64,000 nucleotides of DNA from Paramesorhizobium deserti (GTDB taxonomy: Bacteria > Pseudomonadota > Alphaproteobacteria > Rhizobiales > Rhizobiaceae), in assembly GCF_001558695.1 (NCBI RefSeq), contig NZ_LNTU01000023.1:558001-622000 (forward strand), given 5' to 3'. Made by a program: the position numbers and the translations under genes. Below the pieces are notes generated by a model. It did not search any database, was not told the DNA's origin, and was given only the letters and a program-made list of their open reading frames with translations. Of this stretch, positions 42,119-50,549 are shown piece after piece. The stretch's first letter is position 1. Each line of letters starts with the position of its first letter.

Positions 42119-42472
42119 GCCCGTTGCAGGTTAGCCCGCTTGAAGCCGATTTTGCGTCTCCGATGTACGATTCTGCATCGGAGTGCGACGTTGTGCCACA
42201 AAACAGCCAAGCTTCGGGCTTGTACGGAGCGCAGCAGCCGCTACGTTAAGTGATTATTGGCTTTCAGGGGCGTAACCTGCGAGAATGCACTGAATTCATT
42301 GCCGCGTTGCTGGTTTTGTGTTTGTTTCGTGACGATGGTTCTGAGAAGCTTGGGTTCTGAATAGGTTGCTCCGCAAATCCGTCGTTTTCGGTCGGGATGT
42401 CGGAAGGAGCAGCGGGGTTTGCGGCGGTATCGTTGATAAGAGCGGTGCGGCCGGTAGTGAAAGGAAACTGCA
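42119..42472. other. 354-base leader between clpP and clpX
   Basis: Holds a perfect 8-bp hairpin CTCCGATG/CATCGGAG at 42158-42183 (10-base loop, no U-tract) and otherwise no repeat or gene that I can support. A separate clpX promoter is likely because the gap is long, but no single promoter match stands out. AAAGGAAA just ahead of ATG 42473 is the clpX ribosome-binding site. Confidence 0.6.
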
Positions 42473-43747
42473 ATGAGCAAAGTCAGCAACAATGGTGGCG
42501 ATTCCAAGAATACGCTCTATTGCTCGTTTTGCGGGAAAAGCCAGCATGAGGTCCGCAAGCTGATTGCCGGCCCGACCGTCTTTATCTGTGACGAGTGTGT
42601 CGAGCTCTGCATGGACATCATCCGCGAGGAGAACAAATCCTCGATGGTGAAGTCGCGCGAGGGGGTGCCTACGCCGCTGGAGATCATGGCCGTTCTTGAT
42701 GATTATGTCATCGGGCAGAGCCATGCGAAGCGGGTTCTCTCGGTCGCCGTGCATAATCATTACAAGCGGCTGGCGCACCAGTCGAAGAACAACGAAGTCG
42801 AGCTGGCAAAGTCGAATATTCTGCTCGTCGGCCCGACGGGCTGCGGCAAGACCTATCTTGCCCAGACGCTCGCCCGCATCATCGACGTGCCGTTCACCAT
42901 GGCCGACGCGACGACGCTGACGGAAGCCGGCTATGTCGGCGAGGATGTCGAGAACATCATCCTCAAGCTGCTGCAGGCCGCCGATTATAATGTCGAGCGG
43001 GCGCAGCGCGGCATCGTCTATATCGACGAGGTCGACAAGATCAGCCGCAAGTCGGACAACCCGTCGATCACCCGCGACGTGTCGGGCGAGGGCGTCCAGC
43101 AGGCATTGCTGAAGATCATGGAAGGCACGGTCGCTTCCGTTCCGCCGCAGGGCGGGCGCAAGCATCCGCAGCAGGAGTTCCTGCAGGTGGATACGACCAA
43201 TATCCTGTTCATCTGCGGCGGCGCTTTCGCCGGCCTCGACAAGATCATCTCGGCACGCGGCGAGAAGACCTCGATCGGCTTCGGCGCCAACGTCAAGGCT
43301 GTGGACGACCGCCGCGTCGGCGAGATCTTCCGCGAGCTGGAGCCGGAGGACCTGTTGAAATTCGGTCTCATCCCCGAATTCGTTGGTCGTCTGCCTGTTA
43401 TCGCAACGCTGGAAGACCTGGATATCGATGCTCTCGTGCAGATCCTGTCGGAGCCGAAGAACGCGCTGGTCAAGCAGTATCAGCGTCTCTTCGAGATGGA
43501 GAATATCGAGCTGACCTTCCATGAGGACGCGTTGCGCGCCATCGCCAACAAGGCTGTGGAACGCAAGACCGGCGCTCGTGGCCTGCGTTCGATCATGGAA
43601 AAGATCCTCCTCGACACCATGTTCGACCTGCCGACGCTCGACGGCGTGCAGGAAGTGGTGATTTCGGGCGATGTGGTGGACGGCAACGCCCGCCCGCTCT
43701 ATATCTACGCCGAGCGGCAGGAGGAAAAGGGCAACGCCTCCGCCTGA
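42473..43747 (+). CDS. clpX: ATP-dependent Clp protease unfoldase
   Basis: AAA+ hexamer that unfolds substrates and feeds them to ClpP. The 424-residue product has the N-terminal C4 zinc finger (Cys 17, 20, 39, 42), the Walker A GPTGCGKT near residue 120, Walker [11 protein letters not shown], the pore loop [12 protein letters not shown], and the C-terminal sensor 2 [13 protein letters not shown]. Length and all landmarks match the family. It is followed by a terminator at 43775. Confidence 0.97.
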   Translation: MSKVSNNGGDSKNTLYCSFCGKSQHEVRKLIAGPTVFICDECVELCMDIIREENKSSMVKSREGVPTPLEIMAVLDDYVIGQSHAKRVLSVAVHNHYKRLAHQSKNNEVELAKSNILLVGPTGCGKTYLAQTLARIIDVPFTMADATTLTEAGYVGEDVENIILKLLQAADYNVERAQRGIVYIDEVDKISRKSDNPSITRDVSGEGVQQALLKIMEGTVASVPPQGGRKHPQQEFLQVDTTNILFICGGAFAGLDKIISARGEKTSIGFGANVKAVDDRRVGEIFRELEPEDLLKFGLIPEFVGRLPVIATLEDLDIDALVQILSEPKNALVKQYQRLFEMENIELTFHEDALRAIANKAVERKTGARGLRSIMEKILLDTMFDLPTLDGVQEVVISGDVVDGNARPLYIYAERQEEKGNASA

Positions 43748-43774
43748 GGGCTTTCAAGTAAAAGAAATGTGAGA

Positions 43775-43799
43775 GGGGCTGCGGATCGCGGCCCTTTTT
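43775..43799 (+). terminator. Intrinsic terminator of clpX
   Basis: GGGCTGCG-GAT-CGCGGCCC forms an 8-bp stem with one G-U pair, followed by TTTTT. It lies 28 bases after the clpX stop. Confidence 0.8.
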
Positions 43800-44168
43800 C
43801 ATGAAGGGGGCGGAGTTCTTGAAAAAAGGGATCTGGAAAACTCCGGGAATCCTGCTTTTCCGCCCCAATTCAGAGGGCGAAGCATATATTGAATGCCGCA
43901 AGAAGCTGACAATCGGGGCGGGGACAGCACTTCGATTGCACTTGAGGCCACGGCGGCGCAGGATGGATCCGACGATTCTGTGTGAACGCTTGAATTGGAA
44001 CGTCCGGGTCGCCAATTAGTGGATACTGATGCATGTTTGTGACTTGCCGATGACTGTTCGAGGGAGCGCAAGCGTGGCAATCGGCCAGAAGGCCTCCGGG
44101 CTTTAGCCGCATGATCTCATCCGAAAAGTCTGCAACTTTTCGGGATCATGCTCCAGAAAGGACTGATG
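43800..44168. other. Intergenic region between clpX and lon
   Basis: Contains the lon promoter region and the GATCATGC palindrome at 44109-44151. An open frame of 72 codons at 43801-44019 has no ribosome-binding site and no family resemblance, so I do not call it. Confidence 0.6.
44109..44151. repeat. GATCATGC palindromic repeat in the lon leader
   Basis: Forty-three bases with ends GCATGATC and GATCATGC and inner arms CCGAAAAGT/ACTTTTCGG around TGCA-like loop bases. A related copy lies at 49845-49887. Its right end is four bases from the lon ribosome-binding site AGAAAGGA, so the hairpin would lie in the 5' leader. Confidence 0.85.
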
Positions 44169-46598
44169 ATGACGGGTATAGAGAAGAAGACTTTGGCGGG
44201 TGGTAACGACGGGCTTTATGCAGTCCTGCCGCTGCGCGATATCGTGGTCTTCCCCCATATGATCGTCCCGCTTTTCGTGGGACGGGAAAAGTCGATCCGC
44301 GCACTCGAGGAAGTGATGGGCGTGGACAAGCAGATCCTGCTTGCAACGCAGAAGAACGCGGCCGATGACGATCCGGCGGCTGATGCCATCTACGACATCG
44401 GCACCATCGCCAATGTGCTACAGCTCCTGAAGCTCCCCGACGGTACGGTCAAGGTGCTGGTCGAGGGAACGGCGCGCGCGAAGATTACGAAATTCACCGA
44501 CCGCGAGGATTATCACGAAGCCCATGCTTCCACGCTCGAAGAGCCGGAAGAGGACGCGGTCGAGATCGAGGCGCTGTCCCGCTCGGTGGTCGCCGATTTC
44601 GAAAACTACGTGAAGCTCAACAAGAAGATCTCTCCAGAGGTCGTGGGCGCCGCGAGCCAGATTGAGGATTATTCGAAGCTCGCCGATACGGTGGCCTCGC
44701 ATCTGGCGATCAAGATTCCCGAGAAGCAGGAGATGCTCTCGATCCTTTCCGTGCGCGAACGGCTGGAAAAGGCGCTCTCCTTCATGGAAGCCGAGATTTC
44801 GGTGCTTCAGGTGGAGAAGCGCATCCGCAGCCGCGTCAAGCGCCAGATGGAGAAGACGCAGCGCGAGTATTACCTGAACGAGCAGATGAAGGCGATCCAG
44901 AAGGAGCTCGGCGACGGCGAGGACGGCCGCGACGAGGCAGCCGAACTGGAAGAGCGCATCAACAAGACCAAGCTCTCGAAGGAAGCGCGCGAGAAGGCCA
45001 ATGCGGAGCTGAAGAAGCTGCGCAACATGAGCCCCATGTCGGCGGAAGCCACCGTCGTGCGCAACTATCTCGACTGGCTGCTCTCCATTCCGTGGGGCAA
45101 GAAGTCGAAGGTCAAGCAGGACCTGAACTATGCTCAGGAAGTGCTTGATGAGGAGCATTTCGGCCTCGACAAGGTCAAGGAGCGCATCGTCGAATATCTC
45201 GCCGTGCAGGCGCGCTCGGCCAAGATTAAGGGACCGATCCTCTGCCTCGTCGGACCTCCCGGCGTCGGCAAGACCTCGCTCGCCCGCTCGATCGCCAAGG
45301 CGACGGGCCGTGAGTATGTCCGTATGTCGCTGGGTGGCGTGCGTGACGAGGCCGAGATCCGCGGTCACCGTCGCACCTATATCGGCTCGATGCCCGGCAA
45401 GGTCATCCAGTCGATGAAGAAGGCGAAGAAGTCCAACCCTCTGTTCCTTCTCGACGAGATCGACAAGATGGGCCAGGATTTCCGCGGCGATCCGTCCTCC
45501 GCTTTGCTGGAGGTGCTCGATCCCGAGCAGAACTCGACGTTCATGGACCACTATCTGGAGGTCGAATACGACCTGTCGAGCGTGATGTTCGTGACGACGG
45601 CGAATACGCTGAACATCCCTGCGCCGCTGATGGACCGCATGGAGATCATCCGTATCGCCGGCTACACCGAGGATGAGAAGCTGGAGATCACCAAGCGGCA
45701 TCTTCTGCCGAAAGCGATCCGCGATCATGCCCTGCAGCCGAAGGAGTTCTCGGTCAGCGAGGATGCGCTGCGCGCCGTCATCCGCCATTACACGCGGGAA
45801 GCGGGCGTGCGTAATCTTGAGCGGGAGCTGATGAAGCTGGCGCGCAAGGCGGTCACCGAGATTCTGAAGACCAAGAAGAAGACGGTGAAGATCACGGAAG
45901 CCAACCTTGCCGATTACCTGGGCGTGCAGAAGTTCCGCTACGGCCAGATCGAGGGCGAGGACCAGCTGGGTGTGGTCACCGGGCTTGCCTGGACGGAAGT
46001 GGGCGGCGAACTGCTGACCATCGAAGGCGTCATGATGCCCGGCAAGGGCCGCATGACGGTGACGGGCAACCTGCGCGACGTGATGAAGGAATCGATCTCG
46101 GCGGCGGCATCCTATGTCCGCTCGCGGGCGGTTGATTTCGGCATCGAGCCGCCGGTGTTCGACAAGCGCGACATCCACGTCCACGTGCCTGAAGGCGCGA
46201 CGCCGAAGGACGGACCGTCTGCCGGCACCGCCATGGCGACGGCCATCGTTTCGGTTCTCACCGGCATTCCCGTCCGCAAGGATGTGGCGATGACCGGCGA
46301 GATCACGCTGCGGGGCAGGGTGCTGCCGATTGGCGGGCTGAAGGAGAAACTGCTTGCGGCGCTGCGCGGCGGCATCAAGAAAGTTCTGATCCCGGAAGAG
46401 AACGCCAAGGATCTGGCGGAAATCCCGGACAATGTGAAGAACGGTCTTGAAATCGTGCCGGTCAGCCGTGTCGGCGAGGTTCTCCAGCATGCGCTGGTGC
46501 GGATGCCGGAGCCCATCGAGTGGACCGAGCCGGAGACCTCCGGCACGCCTCTTCCGGGGGCTGGAGACGAGGACACGGCCTCCACGGTGGCGCATTGA
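44169..46598 (+). CDS. lon: ATP-dependent protease La
   Basis: Homo-oligomeric AAA+ serine protease for misfolded and regulatory proteins. The 809-residue product has the N-terminal LON domain ([20 protein letters not shown]), a coiled middle, Walker [12 protein letters not shown] near 363, and the protease domain with nucleophile Ser in [12 protein letters not shown] near 684 and Lys in [10 protein letters not shown] near 726. AGAAAGGA precedes ATG 44169 by six bases; ATG 44166 is next to it. Two tandem terminators follow. It forms the classic clpP-clpX-lon-hup block of alphaproteobacteria. Confidence 0.97.
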   Translation: MTGIEKKTLAGGNDGLYAVLPLRDIVVFPHMIVPLFVGREKSIRALEEVMGVDKQILLATQKNAADDDPAADAIYDIGTIANVLQLLKLPDGTVKVLVEGTARAKITKFTDREDYHEAHASTLEEPEEDAVEIEALSRSVVADFENYVKLNKKISPEVVGAASQIEDYSKLADTVASHLAIKIPEKQEMLSILSVRERLEKALSFMEAEISVLQVEKRIRSRVKRQMEKTQREYYLNEQMKAIQKELGDGEDGRDEAAELEERINKTKLSKEAREKANAELKKLRNMSPMSAEATVVRNYLDWLLSIPWGKKSKVKQDLNYAQEVLDEEHFGLDKVKERIVEYLAVQARSAKIKGPILCLVGPPGVGKTSLARSIAKATGREYVRMSLGGVRDEAEIRGHRRTYIGSMPGKVIQSMKKAKKSNPLFLLDEIDKMGQDFRGDPSSALLEVLDPEQNSTFMDHYLEVEYDLSSVMFVTTANTLNIPAPLMDRMEIIRIAGYTEDEKLEITKRHLLPKAIRDHALQPKEFSVSEDALRAVIRHYTREAGVRNLERELMKLARKAVTEILKTKKKTVKITEANLADYLGVQKFRYGQIEGEDQLGVVTGLAWTEVGGELLTIEGVMMPGKGRMTVTGNLRDVMKESISAAASYVRSRAVDFGIEPPVFDKRDIHVHVPEGATPKDGPSAGTAMATAIVSVLTGIPVRKDVAMTGEITLRGRVLPIGGLKEKLLAALRGGIKKVLIPEENAKDLAEIPDNVKNGLEIVPVSRVGEVLQHALVRMPEPIEWTEPETSGTPLPGAGDEDTASTVAH

Positions 46599-46625
46599 GG
46601 CCTCGTTCCCTCATAGATTGACGAT

Positions 46626-46684
46626 AATGCCGGGCATTTTGCCCGGCATTTCTGTGTTTAACCCCGGTTTTCCGGGGTTTTTTG
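46626..46684 (+). terminator. Two tandem terminators after lon
   Basis: The first, 46626-46650, is a perfect 10-bp stem AATGCCGGGC around ATTTT with only a weak T-tract. The second, 46660-46684, is AACCCCGG-TTTT-CCGGGGTT followed by TTTTT. Together they should separate lon from hup transcription. Confidence 0.85.
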
Positions 46685-46779
46685 ACTTGCGTGACTTGGT
46701 TTGCCGACTGATTCGAATAAACTCCGCGCGTGCCGGTCGAGTCGCAAGTTCCGGCAATTGAGAGAAAGGAAATGCCCCT

Positions 46780-47055
46780 ATGAACAAGAACGAATTGGTC
46801 GCCGCGGTTGCGGAAAAGGCTGGTCTGACGAAGACCGACGCCGCTTCGGCCGTCGATGCCGTCATTGAATCGGTTACCGCAACGCTGAAATCCGGCGGCG
46901 ATGTCCGTATCCCGGGCTTCGGCGTTTTCTCAGTTTCGCACCGCGCTGCCACGACTGGCCGTAACCCTTCGACGGGTAAGGAAGTCGCGATTCCCGCCCG
47001 CAACGTGCCGAAATTCTCGGCCGGCAAGGGCCTCAAGGACGCGGTCAACGGCTGA
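46780..47055 (+). CDS. hupB: DNA-binding protein HU (HU-beta type)
   Basis: Small nucleoid protein of 91 residues that bends and compacts DNA as a dimer. It begins MNKNELVAAVAEKAGLTKTD, has the beta-arm with GGDVRIPGFGVFSVSHRAA, and the DNA-contact arm TGRNPSTGKEVAIPARNVPK. GAGAAAGGAAA precedes the ATG. It sits between two terminator sets, so is a single-gene unit. Confidence 0.97.
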   Translation: MNKNELVAAVAEKAGLTKTDAASAVDAVIESVTATLKSGGDVRIPGFGVFSVSHRAATTGRNPSTGKEVAIPARNVPKFSAGKGLKDAVNG

Positions 47056-47070
47056 TCCCTTAAGGGGTCG

Positions 47071-47102
47071 AAAAAAGCCCGGCAGCGATGCCGGGCTTTT
47101 TT
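47071..47102 (+). terminator. Intrinsic terminator of hup
   Basis: A perfect 14-bp stem AAAAAAGCCCGGCA around GCGA, ending in TTTTTT. The A-run on the left means it also works on the other strand. Confidence 0.9.
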
Positions 47103-47189
47103 ATTGCTTTTTTCCGGCGATGTTTCAGCCTCATTCGGTCATGGGAGACAGATTCGCCTCTGGCGGGGCCGAGATTTCAGGAGAGGAAA

Positions 47190-47696
47190 ATGCAGATCAC
47201 ACGGCTGTCCAAGGTGGCGCTTGTCGCCGCCATCGCTTTTTTCGCATCGCTCGTTTCCTTTGGGAACATCACCGATTACGGAACGAATTACGAATTCGTC
47301 CAGCATGTCTTCGACATGGACACCATCTTTCCCAACTCGACGATCAAATACCGCGCCATCACCAGTCCGGCACTTCATACGGCCGGCTATATCCTGATCA
47401 TCGCCGCCGAAACGCTGACGGCGATTTTGTGCTGGATCGGCACCTATGCGATGCTGACGAAGCTCGGCGCTCCCGCTGCTGCCTTCAACAACGCCAAGAA
47501 ATGGGCAATTGCCGGACTGACGCTCGGCTTCCTCACCTGGCAGGTGGGCTTCATGTCGATCGGCGGAGAGTGGTTCGGCATGTGGATGTCGCATCAGTGG
47601 AACGGCATCGACAGCGCCTTCCGCTTCTTCATCACGATCATCGCGGTGCTGATCTATGTCAGCATGCCTGATGCGGAGGGCAGGGCAGAGGCGTGA
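47190..47696 (+). CDS. DUF2165 family small membrane protein
   Basis: Integral membrane protein of 168 residues with four hydrophobic helices: LSKVALVAAIAFFASLV near the start, SPALHTAGYILIIAAETLTA, WAIAGLTLGFLTWQVGFMSI and FFITIIAVLIYVSM. The region GNITDYGTNYEFVQHVFDMD and the WMSHQWNGI motif are typical of DUF2165. AGGAGAGG upstream supports ATG 47190. The function of the family is unknown. Confidence 0.85.
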   Translation: MQITRLSKVALVAAIAFFASLVSFGNITDYGTNYEFVQHVFDMDTIFPNSTIKYRAITSPALHTAGYILIIAAETLTAILCWIGTYAMLTKLGAPAAAFNNAKKWAIAGLTLGFLTWQVGFMSIGGEWFGMWMSHQWNGIDSAFRFFITIIAVLIYVSMPDAEGRAEA

Positions 47697-47708
47697 AAAC
47701 TAGACGGC

Positions 47709-47969
47709 TTATCGCCGCGACGGCGATTTGAACGTGCCGACATCGATGGTGATGCTGCCGGATATGGTGACGTCGGTGTTGCCGATCCGGAAGCTGTTCG
47801 GCTTCGACGGGTCAGTCATCTGATCGGGTTCGGGAGGCGGGGCGGTGACGATCGCCTTGGGCGGTTTCACGCCAGGCAAGGTCTTGTTCTCTTCGGCGAG
47901 TGAAGCACCGGCGCCGAGCGCGCCGGCTGCGACCATGAGGAAAAGCATTTGAACAAGTCGGTTCCGCAT
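47709..47969 (-). CDS. Hypothetical secreted protein, 86 residues
   Basis: Not recognised. It has a signal peptide (hydrophobic core MLFLMVAAGALGAGA, cleavage near ASLAEE), a proline-rich stretch (PPKAIVTAPPPEP) and a C-terminal beta-like strand pair, RIGNTDVTISGSITIDVG, ending KSPSRR. Such small periplasmic or outer-membrane-associated proteins with a DV-x-I-x-G-x-ITID strand occur in rhizobia without known role. It converges on DUF2165 with 12 bases between. Confidence 0.65.
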   Translation of the reverse strand: MRNRLVQMLFLMVAAGALGAGASLAEENKTLPGVKPPKAIVTAPPPEPDQMTDPSKPNSFRIGNTDVTISGSITIDVGTFKSPSRR

Positions 47970-48054
47970 ACCGCGAGCTTAGAATGGTTCACTTCAAGAT
48001 GGAACCGTTGGTGCTGTATTTATATGAAATGTTTCGGGCAGGGTGCCGAAGCTG

Positions 48055-48250
48055 CGAAGCGGTTTTCCATTGGGACCGTTCCGGAATGGATCCTCGGGTC
48101 AGCCCGAGGATGACGGACTGGAGAGGATGAGGGACTGGAAAGGTTTGCGCTCGGTTCAACGTTGACGATTGGCGGAAACCATCCCTGCAATCGTCATCCT
48201 CGGGCTAGACCCGAGGATCCATTCCTGAACATCGCCACGCCACCAGCGGT
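48055..48250. repeat. Pair of CCTCGGG-family units in inverted order
   Basis: The first unit has GAAGCGGTTTTCCATTGG and TTCCGGAATGGATCCTCGGG ending in the short stem ATCCTCGGG/CCCGAGGAT at 48090-48111. The second has the stem ATCCTCGGG/CCCGAGGAT at 48196-48218 and then CCATTCCTGAAC and CCACCAGCGG. The outer flanks face away from each other, so the pair forms an inverted-ended block of ~195 bases with an 84-base centre. No gene is inside. It fills most of the 309-base gap 47970-48278. Confidence 0.8.
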
Positions 48251-48278
48251 CGGACATAGGTGCCAGCTGGTGATGGTC

Positions 48279-48962
48279 TTAAAGCGCTGCCGCCATGATC
48301 AGGCCCTTGGTCATATCGACTGTCAGTTCGTCGAAATGCGAGATGACCCGGCTCGGCTCAAAGGTATGGACCGGAAGATCGGTATAGCCGAAATCGACCG
48401 CTACGACCGGAATACCCGCCGCCTTGGCAGTATCGATATCGGTCCGGCTGTCGCCGATCATTACGGCGTGGCCCGGATCGCCGCCGGCGCGCAGGATGGT
48501 TTCGGTGAGATGGCGCGGGTCGGGCTTTCGGAAGCTAAAGGTGTCGCCGCCGCAGATCGCGGCAAAGCGGTCGGCATGGCCGAGCTCGGTCAAAAGCTTC
48601 ACCGACAGCGTCTCGAATTTGTTGGTGCAGACAGCGAGCGTGTAGCCATCCGCCGCGAGCCGGTCCATCGCCTCGGCAGCGCCGATGAAGAGCTCAGAAC
48701 GGCCGGGCATATGGGCACCGTAATGCTCCAGGAACAGCCCGACCAGCCAGTCGAGCTGTTCGGGCGACAGCTGCTTTTTCTGCGCTTCGAAGGCGCGTTC
48801 GATCATGACCCGCCCGCCATGGCCGACGAAACGGCGCAGCGCTGTCGGATCGACCTTCTCCATGCCCGACTGGCTCAGGCAATGATTGAGGCTGTCGAGA
48901 AGATCGGGCGCTGTATCGACCAGCGTTCCGTCGAGGTCGAACACGACAATGGGCTTCGTCAT
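48279..48962 (-). CDS. gph: Phosphoglycolate phosphatase
   Basis: HAD-family phosphatase that removes phosphate from 2-phosphoglycolate arising from DNA repair or oxygenase activity. The 227-residue product has motif I VVFDLDGTLVDTAPDL at the N-terminus, motif II region AVCTNKFE, and motif III/IV in RKPDPRHL and VMIGDSRTDIDTAKAAG. ATG 48962 begins the conserved region; a much longer open frame upstream runs through the divergent rpiA gene and is not real. It is divergent from rpiA with a 183-base promoter gap. Confidence 0.9.
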   Translation of the reverse strand: MTKPIVVFDLDGTLVDTAPDLLDSLNHCLSQSGMEKVDPTALRRFVGHGGRVMIERAFEAQKKQLSPEQLDWLVGLFLEHYGAHMPGRSELFIGAAEAMDRLAADGYTLAVCTNKFETLSVKLLTELGHADRFAAICGGDTFSFRKPDPRHLTETILRAGGDPGHAVMIGDSRTDIDTAKAAGIPVVAVDFGYTDLPVHTFEPSRVISHFDELTVDMTKGLIMAAAL

Positions 48963-49145
48963 TGATGAAATCCGGATGAGGACGATTGTTCTGCAATAAC
49001 ACGTATCGGATCGCGTCGCTTCGCTCAAGTTCTGGACACGAAGCGGGTCAATAAGCCGCAAAACAGGCTTTGTGCATTTGCATTCGCATGTTAGATGCAG
49101 CTGCAAATCAGCCGTGGGACGGCAAACCGGGATTGGGGAGAGCGC

Positions 49146-49841
49146 ATGGATGCACGCAAGCTGAAGATCGAGGCGGCAGCCGAAGCACTGACCCATGTGC
49201 GCGATGGCATGCGGCTCGGGATCGGCTCCGGCTCGACGGCGGAAGAATTCGTGCGCCTTCTGGCCGAGAAGGTCGCCACCGGACTGACCATCATCGGCGT
49301 GCCGACATCCGAACGCACCGCCAGGCTTTGCGTGGAATTGGGCGTTCCGCTGACCACGCTCGACGAGGTGCCGGAACTCGACCTCGCCATCGACGGGACC
49401 GACGAAGTGGACGGCGCGCTGTCGCTGATCAAAGGCGGGGGCGGGGCGCTGCTGCGCGAAAAGATCGTGGCCGCTGCATCGCAAAAGATGATCGTGATCG
49501 CCGACGAGACGAAAGTCGTCGAGACGCTGGGCAGGTTCCCGCTGCCCATCGAGGTCAACCGTTTCGGCCTCGGGGCGACTAAGGTCGCCATCGCCAAGGC
49601 GTGCGCAGATCTCGGCCTTGCCGGACCGGTGATCCTGAGGCAAAAGAATGGGGAACCATTCGTCACGGATGGCGGACATTACATCCTCGATGCATCTTTT
49701 GGCCGCATTCCCGATACAAGAGCTTTATCCAGCGCTCTGCACGCCATTCCGGGCGTCGTGGAACATGGACTTTTCCTGGGGCTGGCCAGCGCCGCGATCA
49801 TCGCCGGCCCTGGCGGTATCCGGACCATGACGATAGCTTAA
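49146..49841 (+). CDS. rpiA: Ribose-5-phosphate isomerase A
   Basis: Interconverts ribose 5-phosphate and ribulose 5-phosphate in the pentose phosphate pathway. The 231-residue product has [46 protein letters not shown] and [14 protein letters not shown], covering the active-site Asp, Glu and Lys. GGGGAGAG precedes ATG 49146. The repeat at 49845 follows the stop after three bases. Confidence 0.95.
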   Translation: MDARKLKIEAAAEALTHVRDGMRLGIGSGSTAEEFVRLLAEKVATGLTIIGVPTSERTARLCVELGVPLTTLDEVPELDLAIDGTDEVDGALSLIKGGGGALLREKIVAAASQKMIVIADETKVVETLGRFPLPIEVNRFGLGATKVAIAKACADLGLAGPVILRQKNGEPFVTDGGHYILDASFGRIPDTRALSSALHAIPGVVEHGLFLGLASAAIIAGPGGIRTMTIA

Positions 49842-49844
49842 ATC

Positions 49845-49887
49845 GCATGATCTCGTCCAAAAAGCCTTCGACTTTTGGGGATCATGC
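49845..49887. repeat. GATCATGC palindromic repeat upstream of DUF2059 gene
   Basis: Ends GCATGATC and GATCATGC with inner arms CCAAAAAG/CTTTTGG (imperfect), of the same length (43) as the copy at 44109-44151. It starts three bases after the rpiA stop. Confidence 0.83.
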
Positions 49888-49914
49888 TTGGAGAGACAAC
49901 GGAGTAACGACCTT

Positions 49915-50436
49915 ATGACCCAGGCAACTGGCTTTCGCCGTTTGATTGCGCCCCTGGCGGCGCTGGCCGTGATGGCAGGTATTCACGCAGCTCAGGCGCA
50001 GGAAATTTCCGAATCCCATCTGGCTGCCGCGCGTCAGGCGATCGCCGCGATCGATGCGACCGAGCAGTTCGATGCGATCCTGCCGCGTGCCGCGCAGGCG
50101 CTCAAGGCGGAGCTGATCCAGAAGGATCCGAACCTGGAGGATCTGATCACCAAGACCGTTGATGAGCAGGCACTGACCCTTGCCTCGCGCCGCGCCGATT
50201 TGGAAACGGAAGCCGCGCGTGCATACGCCAACACGTTTTCGGAAGAGGAATTGAAGGCGATCTCGGCATTCTATGGTTCGCCGGCGGGCAAGAAGCTGAT
50301 TTCCGAGGGACCGATCGTCACCCGCGAAGTGCTGAAAGCGGCCAATATCTGGCAGAACGGCATTGCGCGCGATCTGGCCCAGTCGGTCGGCGATGTTCTT
50401 GCCAAGCAGGAAGATGCGGCTCAGCCGCAGCAGTAA
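49915..50436 (+). CDS. DUF2059 periplasmic protein
   Basis: Exported helical protein of 173 residues. A signal peptide (LIAPLAALAVMAGIHAAQAQ) ends near residue 28, followed by SHLAAARQAIAAIDATEQFD and the family signature ARAYANTFSEEELKAISAFY, GSPAGKKLISEGP. ATG 49915 has CGGAG about ten bases upstream. Function unknown; in rhizobia the gene is regularly found between rpiA and gor, as here, which may be only ordered synteny. It is followed by a clean terminator. Confidence 0.86.
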   Translation: MTQATGFRRLIAPLAALAVMAGIHAAQAQEISESHLAAARQAIAAIDATEQFDAILPRAAQALKAELIQKDPNLEDLITKTVDEQALTLASRRADLETEAARAYANTFSEEELKAISAFYGSPAGKKLISEGPIVTREVLKAANIWQNGIARDLAQSVGDVLAKQEDAAQPQQ

Positions 50437-50460
50437 GCGCCTGCATCTCACGCGACATTG

Positions 50461-50490
50461 AAAGCCCGGCTGATCAGGCCGGGCTTTTTT
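50461..50490 (+). terminator. Intrinsic terminator of DUF2059 gene
   Basis: Stem AAAGCCCGGC/GCCGGGCTTT with a 7-base loop, followed by further T residues. Confidence 0.87.
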
Positions 50491-50549
50491 ATTCCTGCGG
50501 CAGACTATATGTCTGGTCCGATTTCGATTCAAAGGTTCCGGGGTTTTTC

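Noticed and set aside
43801-44019. Possible 72-residue gene between clpX and lon
   Set aside because: No ribosome-binding site, follows directly on a terminator T-tract, and the product has no recognisable feature.
44418-46595. A 725-codon open frame antisense to lon
   Set aside because: Long antisense frames are expected opposite high-GC genes. Lon on the other strand has full motifs, and the antisense product is Arg/His/Leu-rich with no family resemblance.
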